DNA of 64,000 nt from Sacculina carcini (GCA_916048095.2 OU696587.1:3913493-3977492); one strand, 5' to 3'. Shown: positions 1-11,520, numbered from the stretch's first letter. Numbers and translations: made by a program. Notes: a model not told the origin generated them from the sequence alone.

Positions 1-1334
1 CTGTTCAGAGCGTGGCAAGTGTTGAAGTTGAGAATATAAACTTGAGTTCAGGGCTAGCTGTTTCTCCAGAACGTAAACAGGTCTATCAGGAGGCAACGAA
101 CAATGATCATTCGCTCCGACAAGTAATTGAGTACACCAAATCGGGGTGGCCGTCTCGTAGATCCATGTTACCTGCTGATGTCGCTCAGTACTGGCCATTT
201 CGTTTAGAAATGACGTCCCAGGACGGATTAGCGTTTAAGTATGGTAAGCTAGTGGTTCCCAAGTCGCTACGGGCAGGTGTCCTCTCCAGGCTTCATCGCG
301 CTCATATTGGCTTGGCGTCAATCATGAGGTATGCCAGAGAGAACGTGTTTTGGCCGGGCATGGCGTCTGAGGTTAGAAACATGATATTGAACTGCACTGT
401 TTGCATGTCCTATAGACAGGAGCAACCATCTGAGCCCATGATGCCACACACTATAGCGGAACGTCCGTGGCAAAAATTAGCGGCAGATCTCTTTGAATTG
501 AGCGGAAAGTGTTATCTTGTAACCGTTGATTATTTTAGTAATTATGTAGAAGTCGATCTCCTTCATCGTGTGACAACTGCAGCAGTTGTCTCGTGTTTAA
601 CTACTCAGTTTGCTCGTCACGGGGTGCCAGAAGTATTGATCACGGACAATGGTCCACAGTTTTCGTCCCAGGAGTTCAAACAATTCATGCATCAAACAGA
701 CGTAGTACATATCACGTCAAGTCCGAGGTACCCCCAATCAAACGGGAAGGCTGAAAATGCTGTAAAAACGGTAAAACAACTCTTCCGTAAAGCCAGCGCT
801 TCTCATGAAAATCCACTTTGGGCATTGATGATCTGGCGTAACACACCCAGTGAGGGTACGAAATACTCGCCAAGTCAGATACTGTTCGGGCGTAGATGCA
901 GAACGTTACTACCGACACATCGCGATTCTCTTTCACCTGCAACGGCAGTCGGTGTGCGAGAGAAGTTAGAAGAGCAGAAAAGGCGCCAACAGCAGGCGTA
1001 CGACACTAGAGTGGGTCATCATCCGCTGGTACCACTGTCTATCGGCTCAGCAATACGAATGAAATTACCGGGTTCAACAACATGGTCTTCCGGTATTTGC
1101 CTACGTTATTTAGGACACCGTTCATATGAAGTCCTTGTGAATGGAGTAAGATACAGGCGGAATCGCAGGCAGCTGATGCTCGACAGTCAAACTCAGCCAG
1201 ATTTGTACAGTGGCGTCAGCTCTCCTGCTCAAGATATCAGTGAGCCGAAGCTGAGTCAGGTTCTTCAACGACCTGTACGAAGATCGTCGCGTCAGACCAG
1301 GCGTCCAGCGTACCTTGATGATTATGTTTGTTAA
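1..1334 (+). CDS. Ty3/gypsy retrotransposon pol 3' end: integrase (partial)
   Basis: This reading frame is open from the window edge to the TAA at 1332-1334, so the upstream gag, protease, RT and RNase H lie outside. The integrase inserts the reverse-transcribed element into host DNA. Numbering from the first in-frame GTG at 12, the N-terminal HHCC zinc finger has H95, H98, C128 and C131. The catalytic core follows: D159 in ADLFEL, D212 in TDNGPQF and E248 in KAENA, which gives the canonical D-D35-E spacing. A C-terminal tail ends in an Arg-rich stretch and RRPAYLDDYV, typical of metazoan gypsy polyproteins. No frameshift or stop is seen over 1.3 kb, so this insertion is young. It is followed by a polypurine tract and an LTR, and it sits inside a hAT transposase gene on the opposite strand. 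The true start codon is not in the window; GTG at 12 is only an in-frame codon. Confidence 0.95.
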   Translation, partial: VQSVASVEVENINLSSGLAVSPERKQVYQEATNNDHSLRQVIEYTKSGWPSRRSMLPADVAQYWPFRLEMTSQDGLAFKYGKLVVPKSLRAGVLSRLHRAHIGLASIMRYARENVFWPGMASEVRNMILNCTVCMSYRQEQPSEPMMPHTIAERPWQKLAADLFELSGKCYLVTVDYFSNYVEVDLLHRVTTAAVVSCLTTQFARHGVPEVLITDNGPQFSSQEFKQFMHQTDVVHITSSPRYPQSNGKAENAVKTVKQLFRKASASHENPLWALMIWRNTPSEGTKYSPSQILFGRRCRTLLPTHRDSLSPATAVGVREKLEEQKRRQQQAYDTRVGHHPLVPLSIGSAIRMKLPGSTTWSSGICLRYLGHRSYEVLVNGVRYRRNRRQLMLDSQTQPDLYSGVSSPAQDISEPKLSQVLQRPVRRSSRQTRRPAYLDDYVC

Positions 1335-1411
1335 ACCAATATGTGTGTGTGTGATTCATTATTTATATCAACTTGTCACTTGAAATGTTTTAAAACATAT
1401 ATGTTTTTTTT

Positions 1412-1425
1412 GGGGGAAGAGGAGA
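1412..1425 (+). promoter_or_regulatory. Polypurine tract of the gypsy element
   Basis: GGGGGAAGAGGAGA is an uninterrupted purine run 78 bp after the integrase stop and directly before a TGTGG terminus. This is the position and composition expected of the plus-strand primer for LTR retrotransposon reverse transcription. Confidence 0.75.
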
Positions 1426-1602
1426 TGTGGCATGTGTATAAGTGCTGTACCGTATGTCGTCATGTCAGAGAGTGTAGAGTGTGACAGGCTTATTCGCAGA
1501 ACTCTGTTGCAACCCGATCCTGTGCACCTGCAGCCATGTATGTCAGTATTGTATGTATGAATACCAGTCATGTGTGTGCAATAAACCAGACAACACGTTA
1601 CA
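1426..1602 (+). repeat. 3' LTR of the gypsy element (about 177 bp)
   Basis: The segment starts TGTGGC directly after the polypurine tract and ends GTTACA, giving TG...CA termini. An AATAAA polyadenylation signal lies at about 1580-1585, near the end. The right boundary is supported independently. Immediately after it, read on the minus strand, is uninterrupted hAT transposase coding sequence, so 1602/1603 is an insertion junction. The 5' LTR is outside the window and cannot be compared. Confidence 0.7.
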
Positions 1603-3430
1603 CTAGAAGCATTAGGATGCCTTCTGTTTGGCTCCAGAATGCTTCTGATAGCAAGATGCCTCGGACGGATGAATCCAGAGACGGTTCGGCGTCGTCGTTG
1701 ATGGCCAGTGCCTGAAGAGAATGCTTGTTGCCAATCACACTCCTCAGGCACTGCACGACAGATCCCCATCTGAAACAACAGAGAATACTTATGATACTAC
1801 CGAGCAGCGAATATCAACAAGTAATTGAATCCTTTCATTCATTATACATACTAATTCGCATGTATAATTGTATCAAAACTCATGAAAACTTCCAATAAAC
1901 GTTCATAGTTAGCTCATTGGCAAGTCAATGGAACGCTAAAAAGCCCAATAAATTCAGAATATTGCGTAAATATTTACCTTGTTTTCACTGGTAATTTCAG
2001 CGATTGACGATGTTCTTGCGTGGACTGCTGCTGGTGTTGCCTCAGCAGAGCACAGAGTTTCTGTGACTGTTTGATCTTCTTGCAAACAGCAACACAGTCT
2101 GACTGTACCTTGACAGCAGTGCTGATTTTATTCACATCTGTGAATACCAGTTGCAGGGCATGAGCCATGCAACCTTAGGTTCGAATATGTGGATACTCCA
2201 ACTGTATCAGTTCCCAAGCCGTTTTCATGTTGGATGCATTGTCTGTGCAGACGCCCAACACTTTCATTGGCCCAATATCGTCGATCACTTGTTTCAAGCG
2301 ATCGGCGATATACTGGCCAGTGTGGCTTTCTGCACCTGAAAATTGAACAAGACGGAATCAGATGTCGCAGCATACTTGCTAACATTGACTAAAATATGAC
2401 AGTATCAGCCCAAAATAACAATAAATTTGAAAATACGTTTTTGTAATTTTGAAATTTTATTTGTGTAATTTGTAAATGTGTGAAAATAAGACTGTGAGGA
2501 ATACTGGATCATAACATTCAATACGTGTTTTTGATCGATGCTTGACTGTCGTTCAATTGATACTAACCTGATGCAATGCTTCTCCAGAATATCGGCTTTG
2601 GCACCGTTACAATGAAGTTTGTAATCCCCTCATTCCTGTGATTCAAATATATTCAGTATATGAATGCGAAACGAATGTATTTCAATTCAAGATACATAGA
2701 GACGAATGACATTTGACAGAACATGCATTTCAAAGGCTCACCTGATGTTTGTCCAGCTGTCACACACTACTGCAACACTGGCAGCAGCTTCTACCATTTC
2801 TTTGGCAGTGACAAAACACTCCTGGTAGACCTTTTCCAGCAGATTGTTTGACAATGCATCCCGATTCGGTGGTTTAAATGAGGGCCTGATTGTCCGAAAA
2901 AAGTTCGCCCAAAGGTTGTTGTCGACGAGATTCAGTGGACACCCGCTGCCATAAATGGCCCGGGCTAATTGTAGCTGACATTCCTCCTGTAAAACAATTA
3001 TAACGGAAACTATAGTTTTCTGGGCAATAATGTGTACGCATAAATTATATTTGAATTATTGAAGATGTGTTATGGTATAATAAAAGTAGAATTATTAGAA
3101 TATTAATTAGAAAAATTAGAAGAATATTATTGTACTTACTGTTTGCGTTTCTGTCATTTTGTCGATATAAGTGAATGAAGCGATTTTCAGCTGGGATGAC
3201 TTTGCTGGAGCAGATGTTGTGAAAGACGCTGAACTGGCCACCGATTCTTCCGTTTCAGTGAAATAATCCTCTTGGCCTTTGTGCGTCTTCACCAATCTTG
3301 CCTTGGTGTTGGTGTCACATTTTGTGCACTTTGCAATGTGCTTTGCCATTCTGCTTCCATTTTTCGATAGTACCAACGAGCAGAACAGGCATTTTACTTT
3401 GGGTACTTTCGTTTCGCTTGGCACATCCAC
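1603..3430 (-). pseudogene. hAT-superfamily transposase with BED-like finger and DUF659-like region, broken
   Basis: Five coding segments join across GT-AG introns in consistent phase: 3430-3140, 2986-2742, 2635-2568, 2335-1976 and 1769-1603. Exon 1 starts MDVPSETK and carries a BED-type finger (CLFC followed by H-x3-C). The later exons read as the DUF659/hAT catalytic region, with CDSWTN, GITNFIV, VCTDNASNMK and GCMAHALQL motifs and then LKLPVKTR|WGS across an exon junction. Two lesions are visible. The TAA at 2177-2175 replaces the residue before GCMAHAL, where related proteins usually have Tyr. Exon 5 is cut at 1603 by the LTR of the gypsy element, so the C-terminal dimerisation region, if it survives, lies left of the window. 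The four introns are short and clean, so the gene was once a functional spliced transposase or a domesticated copy. The family call is firm, and so is inactivity as seen here. Confidence 0.85.
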
Positions 3431-4466
3431 GAACAGTTTGGAAACTTGTGTTTTCTTTCAGCCGGGCATTCTCTCACACTTGCTCAATACAGGACTATTA
3501 ATACAAGATACGCCAGATGCAAGCGCTGGAAACTAACTGAGCACATGGGCCAGTTGGTGATTGTGTGGTGTTTTCGCATCCGACAAATACCTGTCATCCA
3601 ACACCGAGCTGTTTGCGTACGAGTCAAAATAGTATGTGGTGGTTTACCACATGACAAAAGACCGTCATCCATCATCGAGCCGTCAATATAGACGAGTGTG
3701 TGTCGCCGTCTCTTTCACTAATCCTTTATGACCGCTTCTTGGCACGTTCATGTGTTCGCCATCGGAAGACGGACAACAAACAACTTGGGGAATATATGAC
3801 ATATTTACGCTTTAAATATTGATTTAGCAGTTTTGATTATTCAATACTTCTTATATCCTACCTTGTATTTAGCTCGCTAAATTTTTGATTTCACAATATG
3901 ATAAACTTGTTTCAATGATACACCTAGAAGAATGATAATTGAATGATACCTAGAAGTGCAGCACAGTACCGTACAAACAACTAGTATAGCTAGTATGGCT
4001 TTCAAACGCATCATAGCTATTTTATTACACATATTTAATATATTTTCAATTTGCTGGGGTAACTACTAGTGACCTCATTCATAAAAACATCATGGCTTCC
4101 TTTCATAAAAAACATATATTCCTTAAAAAATACTTGATCAATCAAATAACTTGTTTTGTTCTGCTGACAGATTATTTCAAATATCCACATCATCAAAGCC
4201 ATATTTCAATAAAAAATTGTTTTTTTCAATGAATAAAACTTGAACCACCGAGCCGGGATGTACTTTCAAACATTATCTTGGGATATTTATTGATAAATAT
4301 TTTTTTATACTATTATTAAAATAATTTTGAAATAAAACATGTAAAAAGGCACCAAACATAAATTAAAGTCATTTCTATATATGAAAATCCAATATCAGGG
4401 AACAATTGGGGCTCATTCTAAAAAAAACAAAAAAAACAAAAAAACTAAAAAAACATGTTTTTTGCA
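3431..4466. other. No gene seen; AT-rich flank between hAT and mariner copies
   Basis: This stretch would contain the upstream region and terminal inverted repeat of the hAT element, but I cannot identify a convincing terminal repeat. From about 3790 the sequence becomes strongly AT-rich. An A-rich simple stretch (runs of AAAAAAC) at 4420-4460 immediately precedes the mariner-like coding sequence and may mark its truncated 5' side. Confidence 0.5.
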
Positions 4467-5189
4467 CACAAACACCGCAACAAAAAAACGTTTTTTTTTG
4501 CATCACTAGTTGTGATGTGCCGGTGGTTCGAGAACAAGATCGAAGACGACCCTGACTTTCTTGATGATGTTTGGTTCAGCGACGAAGCTCACTTCTTGCT
4601 CTGTGATCAAGTCAACAACAAGAACAATGTGTTCTGGGGCACGCAAGCCCCAGACGAGGTGCTTCAGAGACATTTGCACTCTGTGAAATGCACGGCCTGG
4701 GTGGCCATCTCAAAACACGGGATAATCGGACCATTTTGGTTTTAAAACGCAGACGAGAAGGCAGTAACTGTTACAAAGGAGCCTTACATTATGGTGTTTA
4801 ACAACTTCTGGAGGGCACTCGAGTCACGTCGCGGTGCGACTCGAGATGTGCAATGGTTCTAACAAGATGGAGCAACTCCACATACAGCTAACATCACGAT
4901 GGAGTGGCTGGACAACCGATTCCCTGATCGACTGATCAGAAGGAGACGGGAGCTCGAGTGGTCTCCGCATTCATCTGATCTGAGCCCTCCAGATTTTTAT
5001 CTCTGGGGGTTCTTGAAGGACGACATCTATGAGAATCGTCCTCAATCCATTGCTGAACCGAAAGTGACCATCACCCAGAAGGTGCGGGCTATCAGGAAGG
5101 AATAGTGTATCAAGGTGGTTGACAACTTTGCTCGTCGGCTACAAGTGTGCCTGCAGCGCAAAAATAGTCATTTGGAACATGAGCTCTAG
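4467..5189 (+). pseudogene. Mariner/Tc1 superfamily transposase remnant, DD41D type
   Basis: The frame reads as the C-terminal two thirds of a mariner-type transposase, which cuts and pastes DNA at TA sites. The first catalytic Asp is in WFSDEAHFLL (about 4575), the second in QDGATPHTA (about 4866) and the third in LSPPDFYLWG (about 4990). There are 41 residues between the second and third Asp, which fits the DD41D group of Tc1/mariner elements rather than classical DD34D mariner. Three in-frame stops inactivate it: TAA just after GPFWF at about 4743, TAA just before QDGATPHTA at about 4861, and TAG after AIRKE at about 5103. Homology resumes in the same frame after each, so they are point nonsense changes. 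The N-terminal helix-turn-helix part is missing. A probable terminal repeat lies downstream at 5328-5341. Confidence 0.85.
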
Positions 5190-5327
5190 AAAACATGTCC
5201 TTTAAGCGAGAAACATAAAATATTCACTTCTATATTGTTATCGTATCTGCTTCCAGTAAATGTAATCATTTTTGGAGTTTCTGGTCTGAGCAATAAATTA
5301 TCTCGTTGTATTTGGGTAGCATGTATT

Positions 5328-5341
5328 GTGAAACACCCTGT
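5328..5341 (+). repeat. Probable 3' terminal inverted repeat of the mariner-like element
   Basis: GTGAAACACCCTGTA, ending at a TA dinucleotide about 140 bp after the transposase remnant, has the form of Tc1/mariner termini, which abut TA target duplications. No matching inverted copy (TACAGGGTGTTTCAC) is visible upstream, so the 5' end is lost or diverged. Confidence 0.5.
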
Positions 5342-5542
5342 ATGTGTGTGTGAGGGTGTATATATGTATGTGTGTGTGTGTGTATGTTTGTGTTTGTATG
5401 CTTTTGGGCAAGTTCACATCTGTGTGCGATTTTAATCAGTACCCGTAGACAAATCCGTGTGTGTATGCGTGTGTGTATGTGTGTGTGTATGTGTGTGTGT
5501 ATATATGTGTGTGTGTGTGTGTATGTGTGTGTGTGTGTGCTC
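5339..5542. repeat. Imperfect (TG)n/(TATG)n microsatellite
   Basis: Alternating TG with TATG and CG interruptions starts at the mariner terminal repeat and continues to about 5542, with a non-repetitive island near 5405-5455. The interruptions indicate an old, mutated tract. Confidence 0.85.
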
Positions 5543-5685
5543 GTGTTTGCACTTGATATTATCGCTGCTGCACCAGATGACAATCTACCACACTGTGTGC
5601 TCTCCGGCAGCGCTCGAAATTTGATTGCATATGAAAGGTTGAAAGGTTTCGGCACTCGTGCGTGCAATATGGCACGCCACTACTA

Positions 5686-6893
5686 ACACACCACCACTGA
5701 CACGACACCACTGACACGACACCACTGACACGTCACTACTAGCACACCACCACTGACACACCACCACTGACACACCACCACTGACACACCACCACTGACA
5801 CACCACCACTGACACGACACCACTGGCACGACACCACTGATACGACACCACTGACACGACACCACTGACACGACACCACTGACACACCACCACTGACACG
5901 ACACCACTGACACGACACCACTGACACACCACCACTGACACACCACTACTGACACCACACCACTGACACACCACCACTGACACACCACCACTGACACGAC
6001 ACCACTGATACGACACCACTGACACGACACCACTGACACCACACCACTGACACGACACCACTGACACTACACCACTGACACGACACCACTGACACGACAC
6101 CACTGACACGACACCACTGACACACCACCACTGACACACCACCACTGACACGACACCACTGACACGACACCACTTACACGACACCACTGACACGACACCA
6201 CTGACACGACACCACTGACACGACACCACTGACACGACACCACTGACACGACACCACTTACACACCACCACGGACACACCACCACTGACACGACACCACT
6301 GACACATCACCACTGAAACGACACCACTGATACACCACTGACACGACACCACTGACACACCACCACTGACACGACACCACTGACACGACACCACTGACGC
6401 TACACCACTGTCACATCACTGACACACCACCACTGACACAGCACCACTGACACACCACCACTGACACGACACCACTGACACACCACCACTGACACGACAC
6501 CACTGACACTACACCACTGACACCACACCACTGACACACCACCACTGACACAACACCACTGACACACCACCACTGACACACCACCACATACACATCACCA
6601 CTGACATATCACCACTGACACGACACCACTGACACGACACCACTGACACCACACCACTGACACACCACCACTGACACGACACCACTGACACGACACCACT
6701 GACACACCACCACTGACACACCACCACTGACACGACACCACTGACACACCACCACTGACACGACACCACTGACACTACACCACTGACACCACACCACTGA
6801 TACGACACCACTGACACGACACCACTGACACGACACCACTGACACACCACCACTGACACGACATCACTGACACGACACCACTGACACGACACC
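5686..6893. repeat. 14-bp minisatellite array 1 (about 86 copies)
   Basis: This is a head-to-tail array of a 14-bp unit, most often CACGACACCACTGA, over about 1.2 kb. Frequent variants are CACACCACCACTGA, CACCACACCACTGA and CACTACACCACTGA. The CACTGACAC core is nearly invariant while the three bases after it vary. The minus strand lacks stop codons in all three frames because 14 is not a multiple of 3 and each frame cycles through the same 42 nt, giving a Cys/Trp/Val-rich 14-residue repeat. I regard these frames as by-products. The same unit forms array 2 at 20178-21505. Confidence 0.97.
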
Positions 6894-7010
6894 AGACGGA
6901 TGCCCCTAGGGAGCGCTAGATGCGGTCTACGGGCAAATTGGTAACGCGGTCGTGACAATTGAATCATGTTTTATGACCGTCGTCCTGTAGACAGCCAATT
7001 GTGCTTGCAA

Positions 7011-7138
7011 AAACTTGTGTGTCTGTGTGTATGTAAGCGTATGTGTGTATGTATGTGTGTGTGTATGTGTGTGTGTGTGTGTGTGCGGGTGGAAGTGATC
7101 AAGTTTCGCGAGCAAGCGGTATGTGTATGTGTGTGTGT

Positions 7139-7203
<65 letters not shown>

Positions 7204-7206
7204 TGT
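7011..7206. repeat. (TG)n microsatellite, two blocks
   Basis: Imperfect TG/TATG repeats at 7011-7084 are separated by about 35 bp of unique sequence from a longer tract at 7121-7206, which includes an uninterrupted TG run of about 52 bp. It lies 120 bp right of minisatellite array 1. Confidence 0.9.
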
Positions 7207-8540
7207 AAAAGGCCAGGCCACTGGATAATGCACTGGCACAATATAATTGCCGGTGATGGTTGGTGAGTGTGGCCGATGTCGCTATTAAATACACCAGCTC
7301 TTAATGCTAGAATATAATCGTATTTTCATTAATAATTTCTTTGGCTACCGTATAAATTTGTTGCAATTTCTCTGAGCCAAAACTTTGAGGCAGCAAAAAA
7401 GCGAGTAATAAAAAATTACATATTGAATACAAATACAAACAATACACTATACAAATTACATACAATTATATACAGATAAAATATGACCGGGGATAACACA
7501 GCAGGCTTGATTTCGCATTCACATCACTGAGACAGGGCTGCATACCGTATATATTGGCTATTCTGCATTATCGGGTGTATGTCTGGGCGGGTTTGTATGT
7601 TTGATTGCACTCAGAGAACAGTTAATATCGATTCTACTGAGTCGATAACTATGGATCACGTGACCATAGCTAGTATGTACAACAATGCACTCTCGATGAG
7701 TTTCTGCATGTGTTTTTGCTGAATTCGTTCCTGTAGTTGTATGTGCGTGTGTTGTGCACATACGCATTCAGCGCAAATTCAACAGGCGTCCGATTGTTCA
7801 TGCCAGAGGGTTGCTTGTTTAACTGCAATCCACAGCCCCACCTGCTAATGATAGCTGTCTGTGTGAGTTTGTATAGTAAATGTGTGTCTCTGGAAGACTT
7901 GTATAAGAACGGAGCTAGTGTGAACGAACGAGCTAGAATAACGTTCAACATCTGTCAAAATGATGAAGTCCTTATCAAATCAATGCAACAGGGTTTTGTG
8001 TCTATAAAACACACTTTTCGATGCTGTCCCACGTGATTTGATCAATAGCAGAAGATAAATTATTTTAGAGCACTTTGACAGAGTTGGAGTCCACTATGCA
8101 CAGCATAAATCCAGTTCCTGGTGAAAATAGGCGTGATGTATAGGCGAGTCTCAGAAGTGCCTCGAGGGAAATTAGGATTTTTTGTAACTACAAAAAATTA
8201 TTAAGTCATTGAAGGGGACAACTTTGGAGTTGTGCCTTATTCAGGTGCAACTATTCATCCACGCTTACAATACGCCTCAACCACGTGTGTAGACGTTGAA
8301 AGAACTTTTCACTTCAAGTATCTGTTCTACGATCGTGGACACAATTTGACTTTTATAAATATTGAAATAATGTTTTCATGTGTGTATAACCATTGATTAT
8401 TATGTGTTAGCAACGTAATTTATCAATAATAATGTTTGTCTTAGTTTTAATAAATGCCTATATTTGCCTATTTTGCTGCCTATTTTTTCATTGTTTAGTG
8501 CCCAAACACACGGTATTTAGCTATAATCAATTAATCTGCG
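7207..8540. other. No supported gene
   Basis: This is unique-looking sequence with only short open frames and no recognisable protein, RNA gene or transposon. The segment 7560-8040 has moderate base composition and overlapping short frames on both strands, none resembling a known family. The segment 8340-8520 is AT-rich. Confidence 0.5.
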
Positions 8541-8803
8541 GCCGTTATTGCGTGGGGCGTTCTGTGCGTGTCATGCCAACGAAGTTAGAAGTATAGCCTT
8601 CAACTTGCGATACGAAGTCAATAGCAAATCGTGTTTGAGTGATACCTCAGATCGGATAATTTATATAAATAATATTTTTGAAAATATTATTGTTTCTATG
8701 AAATATTTTATTGAAAGAATTTATGCCCACTTCGATGGCTCGTCGATGGCTGGAAATCGTCGATCGTCGATCGTTGTTCGTCGGTTTCGATACATTCTCA
8801 ACG

Positions 8804-8872
8804 CTGATTGGCTGAGGCAAAATTTTGGCTCCGCCCTTTTTCGTCGTATTGACCAATCAATTGCACCAAATC
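8804..8872 (+). promoter_or_regulatory. Candidate promoter-type cluster: CCAAT boxes and a GC box
   Basis: Within 60 bp there is an inverted CCAAT box (GATTGGCTGA), a GC box (GGCTCCGCCC) and a direct CCAAT box (GACCAATCA). This arrangement is common in vertebrate and invertebrate proximal promoters. A repetitive CGTCGATCG stretch lies just upstream (8737-8780). No downstream coding exon is recognised, so this is a motif-based suggestion only. Confidence 0.25.
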
Positions 8873-9505
8873 GAACTCGCACGCATCCTAACTAAAATCT
8901 CTACATGTGTAGGCATCAATGTGTATGTGTGCGTGTAAGTATTTCTGTGTGGGTGAACTTAGCTTTGCTGAGTTGAGTTTTTGCCGAAATTTTATTGAGC
9001 TTCGCCAGGCCAAAGCGGAAAGTGTAATAGACAGCTACCGCGGCGATTGTGACAGGGGTAGTTTGTGTGCGTGTGTTTCATCTGTGGCTGCAATCGCACG
9101 GTCAGTGCACTGCCAGATTTCTGCAACATTTGCAATGCTCATAAATCAATTAATCAGATTTGTTGTAATTAATATAAAACATCATTCCAAAATATAGGAA
9201 ATATTTTAATGATTTTAAAACACATTTTCACAATTTAATTGATAATTATTATACCGTATTCTGGTTTATTTAATTCCTACGTATTTCATACATTGATTCC
9301 ATATAAGCATATATTGTCTTAATGACTACTTATTCGTGTACTTGACACATACAGTCTATATGCATACAGTCTATATGCATATGCATACATGGAAACTCAT
9401 TAAATTAAAAACCAATGTGGATGTGTTGCTTGCTTGTGCCAATTACATTACACTGTACATTACACTACACTGTACACTGTACATGGGCACATACTGCCCA
9501 CACAC

Positions 9506-9679
9506 AAATGCACACAGACACAGGCACACACACGCACGCGCACACACACGCACATACGCACGCACACACACACACACGCGCGTGTCATACAGCACCACCT
9601 CTATCGGCCTTCAGTACGATTCAGAGTGTGGTGTTACGAACACGTGTCCGTGTCCTCCGCGGCCGTTCTCTGTCCTTCT

Positions 9680-9717
<38 letters not shown>

Positions 9718-9856
9718 AGTGTGGGTGTGTGTGTGTGTGTGTGTGTGTCAGTGTGTGTGTGTATGTGTCAGTGTGGGTGTGTGTGTATGTGTCAGTGTGG
9801 GTGTGTGTGTCAGTGTGGGTGTGTGTGTCAGTGTGGATGTATATGTGTATGCGGTA
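9506..9856. repeat. Adjacent (CA)n and (TG)n microsatellites in inverted arrangement
   Basis: A CA/CG-rich tract at 9506-9585 is followed about 95 bp later by a TG tract at 9679-9856. The second contains four or more copies of a longer TG unit with GTCAGTGTGGG, making a small higher-order minisatellite at 9714-9840. The CA and TG arms are complementary and could pair in single-stranded DNA or RNA. Confidence 0.85.
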
Positions 9857-10548
9857 AATCTAAGTTTTCCGTGCTTGAATCAGATATTTCATCTGAGGTT
9901 ATTTCTTGCAGCGAGGCGAAGGAGGAAGAAGGTCTCGAGATCTGACAGTGAGTGAGCGATTGCCTTGTAAACGCACATTATCAAATATGACAAAAAGTAA
10001 AACATAATAATATTTATAACAATAGTAATAATATCATTTTGTTTCAAGTGTTTTCTATATCTATTCTGACGCTTGCAATAAAAAGTACATATTGCATTGT
10101 CATTTTTAATTATACTTGATAATATTAACACACACACACATATATTATTAGAAGGAATATACTGTGTACATAGCCAGCTGACAACTTATTTTTTTCTGTG
10201 TGTCATGTGTTGTGTGTCTTTATGAGCGCAGCATAACGGATACGTTAATGAATGCGCTAATAATTAACTCGCTAGTCAGTCGATCCATCTTTGAAGTGTG
10301 TGACAAATCGCTGTCACGTTATACTACAGCATCGGCATTGCTATGTTTGTTATAGAGAGTTATCAGAGGAGTTGCTTATTACTATACAAGAATAGCTCAA
10401 CCCTACAATATCAATATCGTGCTATTCCAAAGGTTATCAAGCCGTCGAGTCGGTTAAATTTAATTCCACACAACTACTAGTCTCTTTCAGTCGAGTTTAG
10501 GCGTTCTTAACCTGATTGTTCCATACTCCAAATGGATTGTCGAATATG
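9857..10548. other. No supported gene
   Basis: This is AT-rich unique sequence with no recognised coding or RNA feature. A short TATATATTATTA/CACACA patch lies at about 10128-10150. Confidence 0.45.
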
Positions 10549-10884
10549 GTTAAAGGTTAAAGGTTAAATGCCTAAATGGCAGCTGCTACACGGGAAGAAG
10601 CCGAAGCTTATGAACACACAGGCGTGCCCCGTGCAGCTCGCTGCCACCGCAGAACCGACCCTCTCCACGCTATGGCGCCACAAGGACGTAAGACGTATTA
10701 GAGAGGGCCACCTCCCCAGAATGCATGGCACAACTCATGACTGATATCTGGTACCATTTACTGCTGGGTTGACAGGGGCTGTGGGATTGTAGAATTCGCC
10801 CAATGAAATTCTGCTCCGCCGGGTTTCGAACCACGGACCTCCCGCTTGTGAGGCGGGTGTGCTAACAACTGCACCACGGAGCAC
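10549..10884 (-). mobile_element. tRNA-Val-derived SINE, full length, copy 1
   Basis: Read on the minus strand, the element begins with a 72-nt tRNA-like head (10882 down to about 10811). The head has an RNA polymerase III A box (TGGTGCAGTTG) and B box (GGTTCGAAACC). Its anticodon stem CCCGC...GCGGG encloses a CTCACAA loop, which gives anticodon CAC (Val). A roughly 240-bp unrelated body follows, ending in a tail of repeated TTTAACC (10549-10570). The same head, body and tail recur at 52122-52447 in the other orientation with high similarity, which defines the family. A SINE has no protein and depends on a LINE for mobilisation. Confidence 0.9.
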
Positions 10885-11520
10885 CACCTTGGTCACCTTG
10901 GTCCCATATTACCTTTACTTGACTGTTCAAATAATTATCACCAATGTAATTATTTGCCAGTGTGTCTTCCAGATCCACGAGTATTTAATTGCTTGGTTTC
11001 ACTGTACTTTAGATACGCATTACTAGGAAAAACAACCATTGCTAATTGTATTATTTATAAATCATATATAATGTATAGCGTTACTCAGAAATCGTCCCTG
11101 ACCCATGGTATTTGGTTGCCATGCTTGCAAAGGGTATGTATACCCCCGTTTAAGAACCCCAGGCCTAGTTCTCTTCGTCTCAATCTAATTTCGTCCCAGT
11201 AAAATAGTCCCAGTCCCAGTCCCTAGCACTGTCACTGTTGAACAGGAATCTAGGAGTAACCGGCGACCTCCTTTGTAATAATAGGAATAACTGGTTTTAA
11301 GTAATTCATGATATAGTTTTAATGCAATATAAGCGCTTTTTATATCATACATTTTATATTTTAATAAGTAAAATAACATTAAAAAATAGTTTATTCAATA
11401 TGAATAATATTTCTATAGCGTTTTGACATCAGTCTATATCGGTGTGGTTGTGACGTGATATCATTTGATGAGCTCAGTGTGATACAGTCTCTACCGTGTC
11501 TCTATGCCTTGCCATCTGTA
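10885..11520. other. No supported gene
   Basis: This is unique-looking sequence with short frames only. The tetranucleotide-like run TCCCAGTCCCAGTCCC is at about 11205-11222. Confidence 0.45.

Noticed and set aside
5686-6893. CRISPR-like regular repeats
   Set aside because: The repeats are contiguous 14-bp units with no unique spacers, in animal DNA.
5585-6967. Minus-strand open frames with a Cys/Trp-rich 14-residue repeat in array 1 (and in array 2, 20025-21586)
   Set aside because: All three minus frames give the same cyclic peptide because the 14-bp unit lacks stops. That is a by-product of the unit, and no start, splice or terminal context supports a gene.
10549-10570. Telomere-like GGTTAAA repeats
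   Set aside because: Only three units, and they coincide exactly with the tail of the SINE; the second copy has the same tail.
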